Assembly (NCBI GenBank): GCA_030425385.1
Contig: JAUIAH010000001.1
Coordinates: forward strand, 434,001 to 498,000
Origin: Verrucomicrobiia bacterium
Lineage (GTDB): Bacteria > Verrucomicrobiota > Verrucomicrobiia > Verrucomicrobiales > DEV007
Length of the DNA stretch: 64,000 nt
Direction of reading: 5' to 3'
Under the pieces are notes generated by a model. That model had not been told where the DNA came from. It saw only the letters and a list, made by a program, of their open reading frames with translations, and did no database searches. The translations under genes and the position numbers were made by a program. Every line of letters starts with the position of its first letter. Within the stretch, counting starts at the first letter, position 1. Shown here piece after piece: positions 36,192-44,249 of the stretch.

Positions 36192-37362
36192 GCCGTCGTG
36201 TCGCTTTGCTCGCACGCCAGATACCGGCTCGACTTTGCGTCAGGAGCCCTTTCGCCTCTTCTTTCCATTCGGTTTGGTAGCGAGCGTCTTGGGAGTTCTG
36301 CTATGGCCCTTGCTCTATGCGGGGTGGATTCCATACTATCCTCATGAGGCGCACGCGCGTCTGATGATCGAAGGGTTTGTAGGATGCTTCGCCATGGGGT
36401 TCTTGGCCACGGCGTTTCCGAAGATGATTGAAAGTCCGCCCCTGATCTGGGCAGAATTGATTGGCCTCCTTGTCCTGATGACCGGCGCGGTGACTTGTCA
36501 TGCGTTCGGCAAGATAGGAGCTGGGGATACTTGCTTCCTCTTCGCGTGGATCCTTCTAGCCAAGAGCCTGGGCGCGCGCTTGCTCTTCTTACGTCGCGAC
36601 CTGCCGCCTCCGGGCTTTGTTCTGGCGGGATTAGGCATTCTGTCAGGAGTGATTGGTGTTTCCATGCTTTTGATAGGGCGCCTGATTGGGATGGAGGACT
36701 TCGTCAGGGAATTGGCGCTGCTCCTCCTGTACGAGGGCTTCATTCTCTTGCCTATCTTGGGAATTGGCGGATTCCTTTTCCCCCGCTTCCTGCAAGACTC
36801 GGTACGAGCGGTGAATGGATCGTGGGCGGCCTCCGCCTGGATCCACCTGGCTATTGGCACGGCTGTGTTAGGAACCATGGTGCCGCAGGCGGGTGGAGCC
36901 ACCTTCTGGGCACCCATCGCTCGCGGCCTCTTGGTAGCAGGATTTCTCGGCTGGCAAACGACCCTTTGGAGGCGTGGATCTCAGACCGGCACTCTTTCCT
37001 GGATGCTCCTCATGGCAGTGACGTTGTTAGTGGTCGGCCTGTTGATCTCAGGAAGTACGGTCGCCTTTCGCGTGGCGGTGAAGCATGTCCTCTTCGTGGG
37101 TGGATTCGGCCTACTGATCCTCACTGTCGCCACGCGTGTGATCTGGGGACACGGAGGGCGGATCCACCTGGCTACAGGAAAGCGGAAGATCTTGCGTGCC
37201 ATTCTCATCTTGATCCTTCTCGGAATGGCGACACGCGTTGTCGCCGATATAATCCCGAAGATTCGTGTCAGTCACCACATCTACGCGTCCCTCAGCTGGG
37301 TGGCCGCGTCGGCAATCTGGGCGTGGGCGGTGTGGCGAGCGCCCGACAAGCCTAACTGTTAG
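36178..37362 (+). CDS. NnrS family membrane protein
   Basis: 394 residues, ~12 hydrophobic helices. NnrS hallmarks: PFRLFFPFGLVASVLGVLLW at the N-terminus, HEAHARLMIEGFVGCFAMGFLATAFPK, ILGIGGFLFPRF, and a C-terminal histidine-bearing loop VIWGHGGRIH. NnrS proteins are haem-copper membrane proteins linked to nitric-oxide stress and denitrification. Overlaps the cytochrome gene by 14 bp. The end of this gene (37326-37343) shares an exact 18-bp stretch with 44611-44628, beyond the RHS region. An RHS fragment begins in frame immediately after its stop codon. Confidence 0.88.
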   Translation: MKETEPSCRFARTPDTGSTLRQEPFRLFFPFGLVASVLGVLLWPLLYAGWIPYYPHEAHARLMIEGFVGCFAMGFLATAFPKMIESPPLIWAELIGLLVLMTGAVTCHAFGKIGAGDTCFLFAWILLAKSLGARLLFLRRDLPPPGFVLAGLGILSGVIGVSMLLIGRLIGMEDFVRELALLLLYEGFILLPILGIGGFLFPRFLQDSVRAVNGSWAASAWIHLAIGTAVLGTMVPQAGGATFWAPIARGLLVAGFLGWQTTLWRRGSQTGTLSWMLLMAVTLLVVGLLISGSTVAFRVAVKHVLFVGGFGLLILTVATRVIWGHGGRIHLATGKRKILRAILILILLGMATRVVADIIPKIRVSHHIYASLSWVAASAIWAWAVWRAPDKPNC

Positions 37363-37527
<165 letters not shown>

Positions 37528-37663
37528 AAGATAAAGGGACCCGCGTAGAATCAAAGGGACAGCAAGTAGGAACAAAGGGACAGCAAGTAGGAACAAAGGG
37601 ACAGCAAGTAGGAACAAAGGGACAGCAAGTAGGAACAAAGGGACAGTACCTCATTCGCAATAA
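37528..37663. repeat. GGGACAG minisatellite array inside RHS sequence
   Basis: Four perfect 21-bp units occupy 37553-37636; each is AAAGGGACAGCA plus AGTAGGAAC. Degenerate partial units flank them (37532-37552, 37637-37648). The array separates two stretches of RHS coding sequence. Spacers are absent and units abut, so this is not a CRISPR array. Related GGGACAG units recur at 39830-40260 and 44224-44500. Confidence 0.85.
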
Positions 37664-37777
37664 ACAAAATACGACTACCTGGAAAACTCCACGACCGACC
37701 GCCTCCACAAAACCCGCGCCCCCATCATCAAGGAAACGGAATGGACCTACGAACCCGGCCGTGATACCATCACCAGC

Positions 37778-39226
37778 GTGACCAACCGCGTCGGCTTCCA
37801 CCTCGATCAGCAGATCTCGCAATACCGTTACGAGAACAACGCCGACGCCCAACGCACCGCCCGTACCAGCAGGCAAGCAGGTCAAGAATGGACGGACCAC
37901 TTCACCTACGACCCCGACACCGGAGGCATCACCGCCAGCAACCCAGACACCAAAGAGCGAGAGCCCGAGGCCTACGCGTATGACAAAATAGGCAACCGCC
38001 TAGAAGCAACCCAAGGCACCAAAACCACCAAATACAAAGCCAACGCCCTCAACCAATACAGCTCCATCTTTCAGCCCTCATCTCAAATCTCTCACGCGCC
38101 AGCGCACGATGCTGACGGAAACCAAACCCACGAGGGCAACCGAACCTACTCCTGGGACGGAGAAAACCGCCTCATCGCCATCCAAGAAGGCAGCTCCCTC
38201 ATCGCACGATACACCTACGACCACCAAAGCCGCCGAATCGCCCGCTGGGTTAACGACGGCACCGAGGAGCGCTACCTCTACGACTGCTGGAACCTCATCG
38301 CCGTCTATCAAAAAGGCGAAACCAAACCAGTGGGAACCTACACCTGGGGCAAAGACCTCAGTGGAAGCCTACAAGGTGCCGGAGGCGTCGGCGGCCTTCT
38401 CTTCGCCCAAACCCAAGGCGAAAAGCCAAATACCTGGATCTACCACTACGACGCCAATGGCAACATCACCCAAGTCACGGATCCAAGAGGCAACCTCCTA
38501 GAACAAAACACCTACGACGCCTTCGGTAACCCTACCACAGAGTCTCATATTCCCAACCGCTACCGCTTCAGCACGAAACCACAGGATAGTGAATCGGGAT
38601 CCAACTACTACGGCTACAGATACTACAATCCAGTTTATGGTAGATGGCTTTCCAGAGATCCTATAAGTGAGTTTGGAGGAATTAATCTTAATATGTTTGT
38701 GAGAAATGAATCCCTGACTCTGGTAGATCGTCTTGGATTGAGGCATGTTGAATGCGTCTCTACAAATAGGAGATTTGCTGATGCGGATGAATGGAAAATT
38801 ATAAGTATGGATCCGGAAGTTGAAGATGCAGATGCGACCGTTTCTTGGGTGACTGGTGCAGAGGATGTTGAGTGGAGGGCGAACTTAAAGGTTGACTGCT
38901 TCTGTGCGTGCTTCAACTCTCTTGGCGGGCCGATGGTCGGCACATTCAGGGAGAAAAATATTGATGCTCGACGCTCATTTGAAGAGTCCAACCTTATTTT
39001 CGGCCTTACTGATCGTTTCGAGGTTCGCTCAACAGATCCCGCGGGAGCAATTGGAGATCTTGTCCACAGAGGAATTAAAGTTATTGATAAGTTGATCCCA
39101 GATGTCCCTCTGAATTTTAATTGGACCGATCTTGAGGTTGCAGTTTACAACTCGGGCACAAATCCATCTACAGTCGATGACGGAGAATGGGAAGGGGCTC
39201 ACCCTTGTGATCAGTTCGAGCAATAG
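37778..39226 (+). CDS. 5'-truncated RHS protein with variable C-terminal domain
   Basis: 482 residues from the GTG at 37778; the frame is open from 37664, immediately after the repeat array, so the N-terminus is lost. YD/RHS repeats are clear (FTYDPDTGGITAS, YDHQSRRIARW, YHYDANGNITQVTDPRGN) and end in the RHS core signature YYGYRYYNPVYGRWLSRDPI, EFGGINLNMFVRNES, then VDRLGL. The ~155 residues after VDRLGL are an unrecognised, lower-GC domain, the position where polymorphic toxins are encoded (CFCACFNSLGGPM, DLVHRGIKVIDKLIPDVPLN). No signal or secretion domain remains, so the locus may be a cassette left from a larger RHS gene. Confidence 0.75.
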   Translation: MTNRVGFHLDQQISQYRYENNADAQRTARTSRQAGQEWTDHFTYDPDTGGITASNPDTKEREPEAYAYDKIGNRLEATQGTKTTKYKANALNQYSSIFQPSSQISHAPAHDADGNQTHEGNRTYSWDGENRLIAIQEGSSLIARYTYDHQSRRIARWVNDGTEERYLYDCWNLIAVYQKGETKPVGTYTWGKDLSGSLQGAGGVGGLLFAQTQGEKPNTWIYHYDANGNITQVTDPRGNLLEQNTYDAFGNPTTESHIPNRYRFSTKPQDSESGSNYYGYRYYNPVYGRWLSRDPISEFGGINLNMFVRNESLTLVDRLGLRHVECVSTNRRFADADEWKIISMDPEVEDADATVSWVTGAEDVEWRANLKVDCFCACFNSLGGPMVGTFREKNIDARRSFEESNLIFGLTDRFEVRSTDPAGAIGDLVHRGIKVIDKLIPDVPLNFNWTDLEVAVYNSGTNPSTVDDGEWEGAHPCDQFEQ

Positions 39227-39270
39227 TGATCCATAGATCAAAATAGAATTCCGGATGGGCTAACTGAGAC

Positions 39271-39663
39271 ATGATTAAGAACCGAAGTGCTACGTTGTTC
39301 GTAATTTTGACGATTGCCTTTTTATCGCTGACAAGCTGGATTTCGTTCTCTCTTGGGAAGAGACATCAAAAGCATCGTGAAATTTGTAACTGGATATACA
39401 ACATTGCTCTTAGTGAGGTGCAAGGTGAAGCCAAAGGTGAGGCTCGGCGCCAACAGATTGTGATGCACTTTCTGTTGGGCGGCCTGTACGATGTAGAGCG
39501 GATGCCTATTTGGGTGAAAAAGTTGTCTCGGTCTCCTCATCCTTTTTCAAATGAAGATAAAAAAATAGTTAAAGCCGTCATATTGCGGGCATTCGAGGCG
39601 GCGAAAGTGGACTATCGTGGTGATTTGGATCATGTTCTCAATGAATCCTTCACCGCACGGTGA
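39271..39663 (+). CDS. Hypothetical single-pass membrane protein, possible immunity protein
   Basis: 130 residues. An N-terminal membrane segment (ATLFVILTIAFLSLTSWISF) is followed by a charged helical domain (NWIYNIALSEVQGEAKGEAR). It starts 44 bp after the RHS stop, on the same strand, and has the same lowered GC content as the RHS C-terminus. That position and composition fit an immunity gene for an RHS toxin tip. I do not recognise the family, so the role is inference from context. Confidence 0.5.
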   Translation: MIKNRSATLFVILTIAFLSLTSWISFSLGKRHQKHREICNWIYNIALSEVQGEAKGEARRQQIVMHFLLGGLYDVERMPIWVKKLSRSPHPFSNEDKKIVKAVILRAFEAAKVDYRGDLDHVLNESFTAR

Positions 39664-39756
39664 GAGGGCGGGCGCTTCAATGCCGTCTCTACTGTCTCTA
39701 ATCGTTTCGGGTGGAATATTGGGGTGGAAGTCTGAAATTCGAGCAAATATGGCAAA

Positions 39757-40262
39757 GGGAAAGGACCTTAATCCTGATGGCCTTGACGACTTCGCGCGCT
39801 CAACGGAGAGGGATCGAGAATGGCGATGGACAGCATGTAGGGACAGCATGTAGGGACAGCATGTAGGGACAGTAGGAACGAGGGGACAGAGCGGGACAGG
39901 ACCATCAGAGGAAGGGACAAAAGGGACAGGACCTTAGTCGCAATGACCTTGACGACCTCGCCCGCCCCACCGGCTTCCAAATCGGCACCCCCAACAGGGA
40001 CAGAGAACAACGGAACAGCGGGACAGGACCTTAGTCGTACTTGACCAAAACTACGGGACAGGACCTTAATCGTAATGGCCTTGACGACCTCGCCCGCCCC
40101 GTCGGCTTCCAAATAGGCACCCCCGAAGACCCCAACCAAGACTACGAAGTCCGCTACGGCTACGACCACGTCAACCGACTCAGCAGTGTCGCCGCTCAAG
40201 GCTACTTGGTTAATAGAGGGACAGAACCCTGGTTGTAATGGCCTTAGAGGGACAGAATGGCC
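39757..40262. repeat. Mosaic of GGGACAG repeats and RHS fragments
   Basis: Three perfect 13-bp units (ACAGCATGTAGGG) occupy 39830-39868, then irregular GGGACAG units. RHS fragments begin immediately after GGGACAG at ~39923 and ~40053: each reads G-Q-D-L-(N/S)-R-N-x-LDDLAR-P-x-GFQIGTP. The longer one (40053-40200) continues with PNQDYEVRYGYDHVNRLSSV. A similar GGACCTTAATC block lies at 39766. No intact gene is present in 39664-40327. Confidence 0.75.
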
Positions 40263-40327
40263 TTGTAGGCACCATTCATGTTTACCAATAGAGCTGGATG
40301 ACGGTGACTCTCCTGCGATCCCCTACT

Positions 40328-40753
40328 TTAAACGGGGTTGATGACCTTGACGTGAGGGAACCGGCTGAAATCCGTGTCGTTGCTATAAATGACGAGTCCG
40401 AAATCAGCCGCGAGAGCGGCGATGTGTGCATCTGTCGTCAGATTCCCACCGGTTGCTCCTGCGGTGAGCATGATTTTTAGATTGTCCCAATGGGTATTCG
40501 CAGGGCTGATCATCTCAACGTTTGGCTGGGCGAGCCAGCCATCGACGACGTTGAGCGCTTGCTCCAGTGTTAGTGGGGATCTGAATACTCTTGAGTGAGT
40601 GGAGAGGCGAATGAATCCAAGGATCACGACATGCCCGAGGCGAACGGGCCGAGTGCTGGACAGCACGCCATCCCACCATTCCTTGGCTGCAGCGTGCTGT
40701 GAGTAAGAAGTGAACGTCGCGTAGAGCAGAAGGTTGACGTCGGGACAGGTCAT
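40328..40753 (-). CDS. VapC-type PIN-domain toxin
   Basis: 141 residues. The PIN acidic triad is seen as DVNLLLYA at residues 5-12, a central region SPLTLEQALNVVDGWL, and TTDAHIAALAADFG with YSNDTDFSRFPHVKVINP at the end. VapC toxins are Mg2+-dependent RNases acting on tRNA or rRNA. The TACPDVN-like opening resembles the TA-system VapC group with DVNVLLY. Its ATG overlaps the antitoxin stop by 4 bp, the usual vapBC arrangement. Confidence 0.85.
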   Translation of the reverse strand: MTCPDVNLLLYATFTSYSQHAAAKEWWDGVLSSTRPVRLGHVVILGFIRLSTHSRVFRSPLTLEQALNVVDGWLAQPNVEMISPANTHWDNLKIMLTAGATGGNLTTDAHIAALAADFGLVIYSNDTDFSRFPHVKVINPV

Positions 40754-40998
40754 GGCCGATGCGCCTCAACCTCGAGTTCGTCCACAAGCTGGTTCATTCG
40801 TCTGGGATCGATGCCGGGCATGAGTTCCGAATCGAATACCGGCCCGGCGTAAGGTCGGGGCTTTGGTGCTTCTTTGGCCGTCTGCAAACCAAGACGCAAT
40901 AGTTGGTTGATCGCCTCTCGGAGGCTCATGTTCTTACGGCTTCGGTGAACCTCGATCGATTGGGCCAAATCGTCGTCAATGGAAAGCGTTGTTCTCAT
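40750..40998 (-). CDS. VapB-type ribbon-helix-helix antitoxin
   Basis: 82 residues from the ATG at 40998; the frame extends to 41031. The N-terminal MRTTLSIDDDLAQSIEVHRS and MSLREAINQLLRLGL form a ribbon-helix-helix DNA-binding unit, and the C-terminal Pro-rich tail (PRPYAGPVFDSELMPGIDPR) is the likely toxin-binding segment. It should neutralise the co-encoded VapC and repress its own promoter through the palindrome at 41010-41030. Confidence 0.85.
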   Translation of the reverse strand: MRTTLSIDDDLAQSIEVHRSRKNMSLREAINQLLRLGLQTAKEAPKPRPYAGPVFDSELMPGIDPRRMNQLVDELEVEAHRP

Positions 40999-41009
40999 GG
41001 CCCAAACTA

Positions 41010-41030
41010 TGACATCAACGCGTGATGTCA
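41010..41030. promoter_or_regulatory. VapB operator palindrome
   Basis: TGACATCA and TGATGTCA are perfect 8-bp inverted arms separated by ACGCG, 12-32 bp upstream of the antitoxin ATG. Position and symmetry fit a ribbon-helix-helix antitoxin operator. Inferred. Confidence 0.65.
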
Positions 41031-41209
41031 AGCGGCATCAAATCGTTCTATCGCAGCATCAAGGATCTTCGTATTGCCCTTCTCCTCAGCGATCCCGATC
41101 GGGCGCTTGCCACCGAATGTCACGGCCGTGTCTGCTCCGGCATTGATCTGCAGCCGACAGGCCCCGAATAGGAGAAGTGGTTCATTCAGCCGTGTCGGTG
41201 GTGTTGTTC
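41028..41209 (-). pseudogene. Ankyrin-repeat C-terminal scrap
   Basis: On the minus strand an open frame without a start codon reads LLLFGACRLQINAGADTAVT then KRPIGIAEEKGNTKILDAAI and stops at 41028-41030. This is the pattern of a terminal ankyrin repeat (NAGAD, P-I-x-I-A-x-x-x-G-N-x-x-I-x-x-x). No upstream ankyrin sequence is attached; it abuts the 41210 gene, so it is a remnant. Confidence 0.5.
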
Positions 41210-42196
41210 CTAATCGAAATCGCCTAGCACAGTGATACGCAGTGCTTCATCTGAGATCGTTTCCGCCCATTCTCGAGCGGTGTCTGGGTCTGCCTTTTGG
41301 GCTTGGCGAGCAAAGGCAGCTACGGCTTGATCGCGCCAAGGGGCATCGGAGTCCTGTTCGTTCAACCATTGCGCCGTGTGGTTGTAGTGGCTGCTGGCCC
41401 AACGATCAATGAAGCTCATGATGTTTTGAGAGACATCGTCTTCGGGACTGATCTTAATCAACCAATCGGCTAGAGCGGCACTATCTTCTTGAGTGCCTTC
41501 AAGCCGAGCATTGAGGATAAAGTTGAGCGCAACGGTCGAACGTTCCTCGGGATCGCTAGATTGTGAGGATCGTGCAACAAGTGTCTGCGCAGCTTCTGTT
41601 CGACCGGTCAGGGCGAGAGACGAAACCGTCGAACGGAGGCCTTCGAGGCGCAATTGGGAATCTGGTTCCCTCACAAGGGCCTCTGTAAAGCGAGTGAGTT
41701 CTGTGCTGTCCAAGAACTGGGCGACTCGGAAGAAGAGAGCGTCACTGGAGCCGTCGCCGTTCGCGCGACTTGCCTTCAAATGTGATAGAGCCTGCTCTGG
41801 ATGGTTGGCGGCGATGCCCGCTAGCAGGGCACCGAGAAAGTGGCCCGGTGTGAACTCCATTGCGCTGTTCGACTGGAGGTGTTGGCCGTCCTCCTCGAAC
41901 CACTTCAATGCGGCTGCCGGATCGTTCTTAGCCCAAGCGAACAACGAGCGCACGATCTCAGCGTGGTCGCCGCCCTGAAGTGCGGAAGCGATACCGCTTG
42001 CCTGCTCGGAATCTCGTAGCAGAGCTTCTGTTAGTGAATGGGGTTCACTAGCATCCTCCACCATGGACTCTGGTGCGGCCATCGCGATCAACTCCTGACT
42101 GGCAGTGATTTCATTTCGTAGTGCCCGATTCTTCGTCCAAAGCCATGCCGCGACGATGAGCAAGAACAGCAAGACAAGGGGAAACGCGCGAATCAT
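41210..42196 (-). CDS. Membrane-anchored protein with DPxxAxxW-type helical repeats
   Basis: 328 residues from the ATG at 42196; the frame extends to 42310 inside the upstream gene. One N-terminal membrane anchor (AFPLVLLFLLIVAAWLW) is followed by a coiled stretch and repeated helical pairs marked by NDPAAALKWFEEDG, NHPEQALSHLKAS and DPDTAREWAETI. The same repeat style occurs in the extracytoplasmic half of the upstream sigma-fusion protein, 4 bp away. Proteins of this type are numerous in Verrucomicrobiota but have no assigned function. A role as partner or sensor for the sigma-fusion protein is inferred. Confidence 0.65.
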   Translation of the reverse strand: MIRAFPLVLLFLLIVAAWLWTKNRALRNEITASQELIAMAAPESMVEDASEPHSLTEALLRDSEQASGIASALQGGDHAEIVRSLFAWAKNDPAAALKWFEEDGQHLQSNSAMEFTPGHFLGALLAGIAANHPEQALSHLKASRANGDGSSDALFFRVAQFLDSTELTRFTEALVREPDSQLRLEGLRSTVSSLALTGRTEAAQTLVARSSQSSDPEERSTVALNFILNARLEGTQEDSAALADWLIKISPEDDVSQNIMSFIDRWASSHYNHTAQWLNEQDSDAPWRDQAVAAFARQAQKADPDTAREWAETISDEALRITVLGDFD

Positions 42197-42200
42197 TCGT

Positions 42201-44045
42201 TTAACGAGTAAGGAGATCTTGGTTCTGTTCCTCCCAGGCCTGGGCACCGCGTTGATCAAAGATCCGCCACCGATCAACCACCTGCCGCAGTTCTTCAGTA
42301 GTCGATCCATCGCCGGGAAGCAGCGCCATGTTCTGTGCCATCCACTCGGCGATTTGCTGAGCTTGATTATGATCGCGAAGAGCTTCCTGGCTCAGCGCCC
42401 GCAACATGGTTTGCCCATGACTGCCACCACCGGGCAAGTTGTCGAGAAACTCCCAGGCTGCCGTGGGTGATTCGGTTTCGATCTGAGCGCGAGCGTGGAA
42501 AAGGATGGCGTGATTCTGAAGGGGGACATCGCTTTCTAACGCATTGATCAAAGCGGCTCGCTGGACAGGATCGTTGAGGGCGAAAGCAATCCGATAGAGA
42601 CCGCGTTCCGCGGATCTTGACGGGAGCTGCCGCAAATAATCGACCGCTGCGTTCATATCTGTCTGAGCGATTCCGGCCACGAGCGTTCCGAGTGCATCTT
42701 CTGCATTTCCGGATTCCCGCGAACCTTTGGGATCGAGTGCTCCGCTTTCGAGCCGATCTTGGTACCATGCCAGGGCTCCGTCAGGATCTTGTTTGCCAAA
42801 CTCTTCAAGCGCTGCCCCCAAGCGATAGAAGTCAATCCTCGGATCATCAAGAATGGCATCCGCGCACCCAGCGGGGTCACGGGCATCGGCGAACATCACG
42901 AGTGTGGTGCCAACTTCTTGCACCATCCGTTTGCTTCCACCAGCCGCTTCGAGCTCGTCAAGAGCAGCCCTAAGACTTTCACCAGTCAACTCTCGCTGTG
43001 AATCAAACTGCTTAAGCTTTTGCCAGAACAGCTGGCGCGCGGCGTTCCCACCAAACCGCGTCTTATCGAAGGCGTCGATGAGGTCTTCCCAATCGATCAA
43101 GCGATCCTGATCTGTCATCGCGAGTGTCGAAATGCCAGTGTTCACATTCGCGAGGATTGATCTTGGCGCTGGATTCTCTTTCGTGAGCTGCGCAAGCTTG
43201 GATTCGAGGCGCTCATGTTCGGTTCCCAGTGCCGAGTGCGTCTTCCACTGCCACCCGACGGTACCCAAAGCGATAAGAAGAGTCGCCCCTACGGTGATTG
43301 GTTTGATGTTAGCCATGGTAAACAGGGAATTGGTGATGATGGAGATCGTAGAAAGGCGGGGGGCTGCAACCAGCGCATGAGCGGCAACGGTTGCCGCCGC
43401 CGCAGCGGAAGGTTTGGACAGCTCAATGCCAAGGCCGACAGAGATCACGGCAACACGGAGTGAATGCCCACTGGTTTGCAGGACGGCAGCGAGTCGATCG
43501 AGTGCCCGCGATAGGTGCTTTCGGGCGGCATCTTCCGTCTGGTTCATGGTGGCAGCGATCTGTCGAAACTTTTGTTTCTGAAAGAAGCGTTTAAGAATCA
43601 CCTCGCGATCACTCGTTCGGAGTTTCTCTAGCGCTTCATCCAAGTGGGGCAGAGCTGCCTGCCAAGCTGCCTGATCGACATTAGAGAGATGGTTCACAGG
43701 CATGGCGCTCGTCACTTGAGATTCACTCGCGAAGGCATTTAGATGTCGTCGCCGTCGGTATTCAGACCGCAGTGCTTTCTTTGATTCCAGCCGAGTGGTT
43801 TGCATCAACCAGCCGCCGAGTCGTTTCTGTTTGGAGAGGCGATGCGCTTTTCGAGCTAGAACCGCAAAGGCATTCTGAGTCACCTCTTCTGCGAGTTCAG
43901 CGTTGCTGGTCGAGCGGCGGGCGACGCCATCAACAAGATCGAGGTAACGGGCAACGATTTGTTCGAAAGCGGTCTCATCGCCGTTGGTGGCATAACATTG
44001 AAGCAATTCCTGATCGCTCGGAGGGACTGGTGGGGCAGCTTTCAA
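42201..44045 (-). CDS. ECF sigma factor fused to membrane segment and repeat domain
   Basis: 614 residues. Residues 1-190 are an ECF sigma factor: region 2 DETAFEQIVARYLDLVDGVA, AELAEEVTQNAFAVLARKA, and region 4 LRTSDREVILKRFFQKQKFR, QIAATMNQTEDAARKHLSRA. After a hydrophobic Ala-rich stretch (SAAAAATVAAHALVA) comes a clear membrane segment (ITVGATLLIALGTVGW, ~residue 255). The remaining ~340 residues should be extracytoplasmic and contain repeats such as DPDGALAWYQDRLES and SPTAAWEFLDNLP. A tethered sigma factor would need release or cytoplasmic exposure to act. It is followed by the repeat-bearing 41210 gene after 4 bp. Confidence 0.85.
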   Translation of the reverse strand: MKAAPPVPPSDQELLQCYATNGDETAFEQIVARYLDLVDGVARRSTSNAELAEEVTQNAFAVLARKAHRLSKQKRLGGWLMQTTRLESKKALRSEYRRRRHLNAFASESQVTSAMPVNHLSNVDQAAWQAALPHLDEALEKLRTSDREVILKRFFQKQKFRQIAATMNQTEDAARKHLSRALDRLAAVLQTSGHSLRVAVISVGLGIELSKPSAAAAATVAAHALVAAPRLSTISIITNSLFTMANIKPITVGATLLIALGTVGWQWKTHSALGTEHERLESKLAQLTKENPAPRSILANVNTGISTLAMTDQDRLIDWEDLIDAFDKTRFGGNAARQLFWQKLKQFDSQRELTGESLRAALDELEAAGGSKRMVQEVGTTLVMFADARDPAGCADAILDDPRIDFYRLGAALEEFGKQDPDGALAWYQDRLESGALDPKGSRESGNAEDALGTLVAGIAQTDMNAAVDYLRQLPSRSAERGLYRIAFALNDPVQRAALINALESDVPLQNHAILFHARAQIETESPTAAWEFLDNLPGGGSHGQTMLRALSQEALRDHNQAQQIAEWMAQNMALLPGDGSTTEELRQVVDRWRIFDQRGAQAWEEQNQDLLTR

Positions 44046-44077
44046 ATCTTCAATGGTAACGCTCCCGGTCGCGCAAG

Positions 44078-44131
44078 AACCGGACAGATTTCTGTATGAT
44101 GAGGAAATATTTCTCCGGATTCTGTCCGGTT
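44078..44131. promoter_or_regulatory. 11-bp inverted repeat between sigma genes
   Basis: AACCGGACAGA (44078-44088) and TCTGTCCGGTT (44121-44131) are perfect inverted arms 32 nt apart, between the leftward sigma-fusion gene and the rightward truncated sigma gene. The symmetric placement suits divergent promoter elements or a regulator site. Both arms contain GGACAG, the core of the nearby repeats. Confidence 0.5.
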
Positions 44132-44159
44132 TCAGAGATTTCCGGCATGGTATGGGTGA

Positions 44160-44249
44160 ATGAACGATGCCTGGTCAGAACTGAAAGCCTATGCCGAGCA
44201 CGGTGATCAAGCTGCCTTTGCCAAAGGGACAGGACGTCAATCGGAATAA
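44160..44249 (+). pseudogene. Sigma-factor gene truncated at codon 21
   Basis: An ATG at 44160 begins WSELKAYAEHGDQAAFA, the unmistakable opening of an ECF sigma factor (compare DETAFEQIVARY in the neighbour). At codon 22 the sequence runs into a GGGACAGG repeat unit and ends in a stop at 44247-44249 after nine unrelated residues. No sigma sequence resumes beyond the repeat/RHS block before ppk2. I read it as a sigma gene cut off by repeat insertion with loss of the remainder. Confidence 0.6.

Noticed and set aside
37553-37636. Possible CRISPR array
   Set aside because: The 21-bp units are contiguous with no variable spacers and there are no cas genes; it is a minisatellite.
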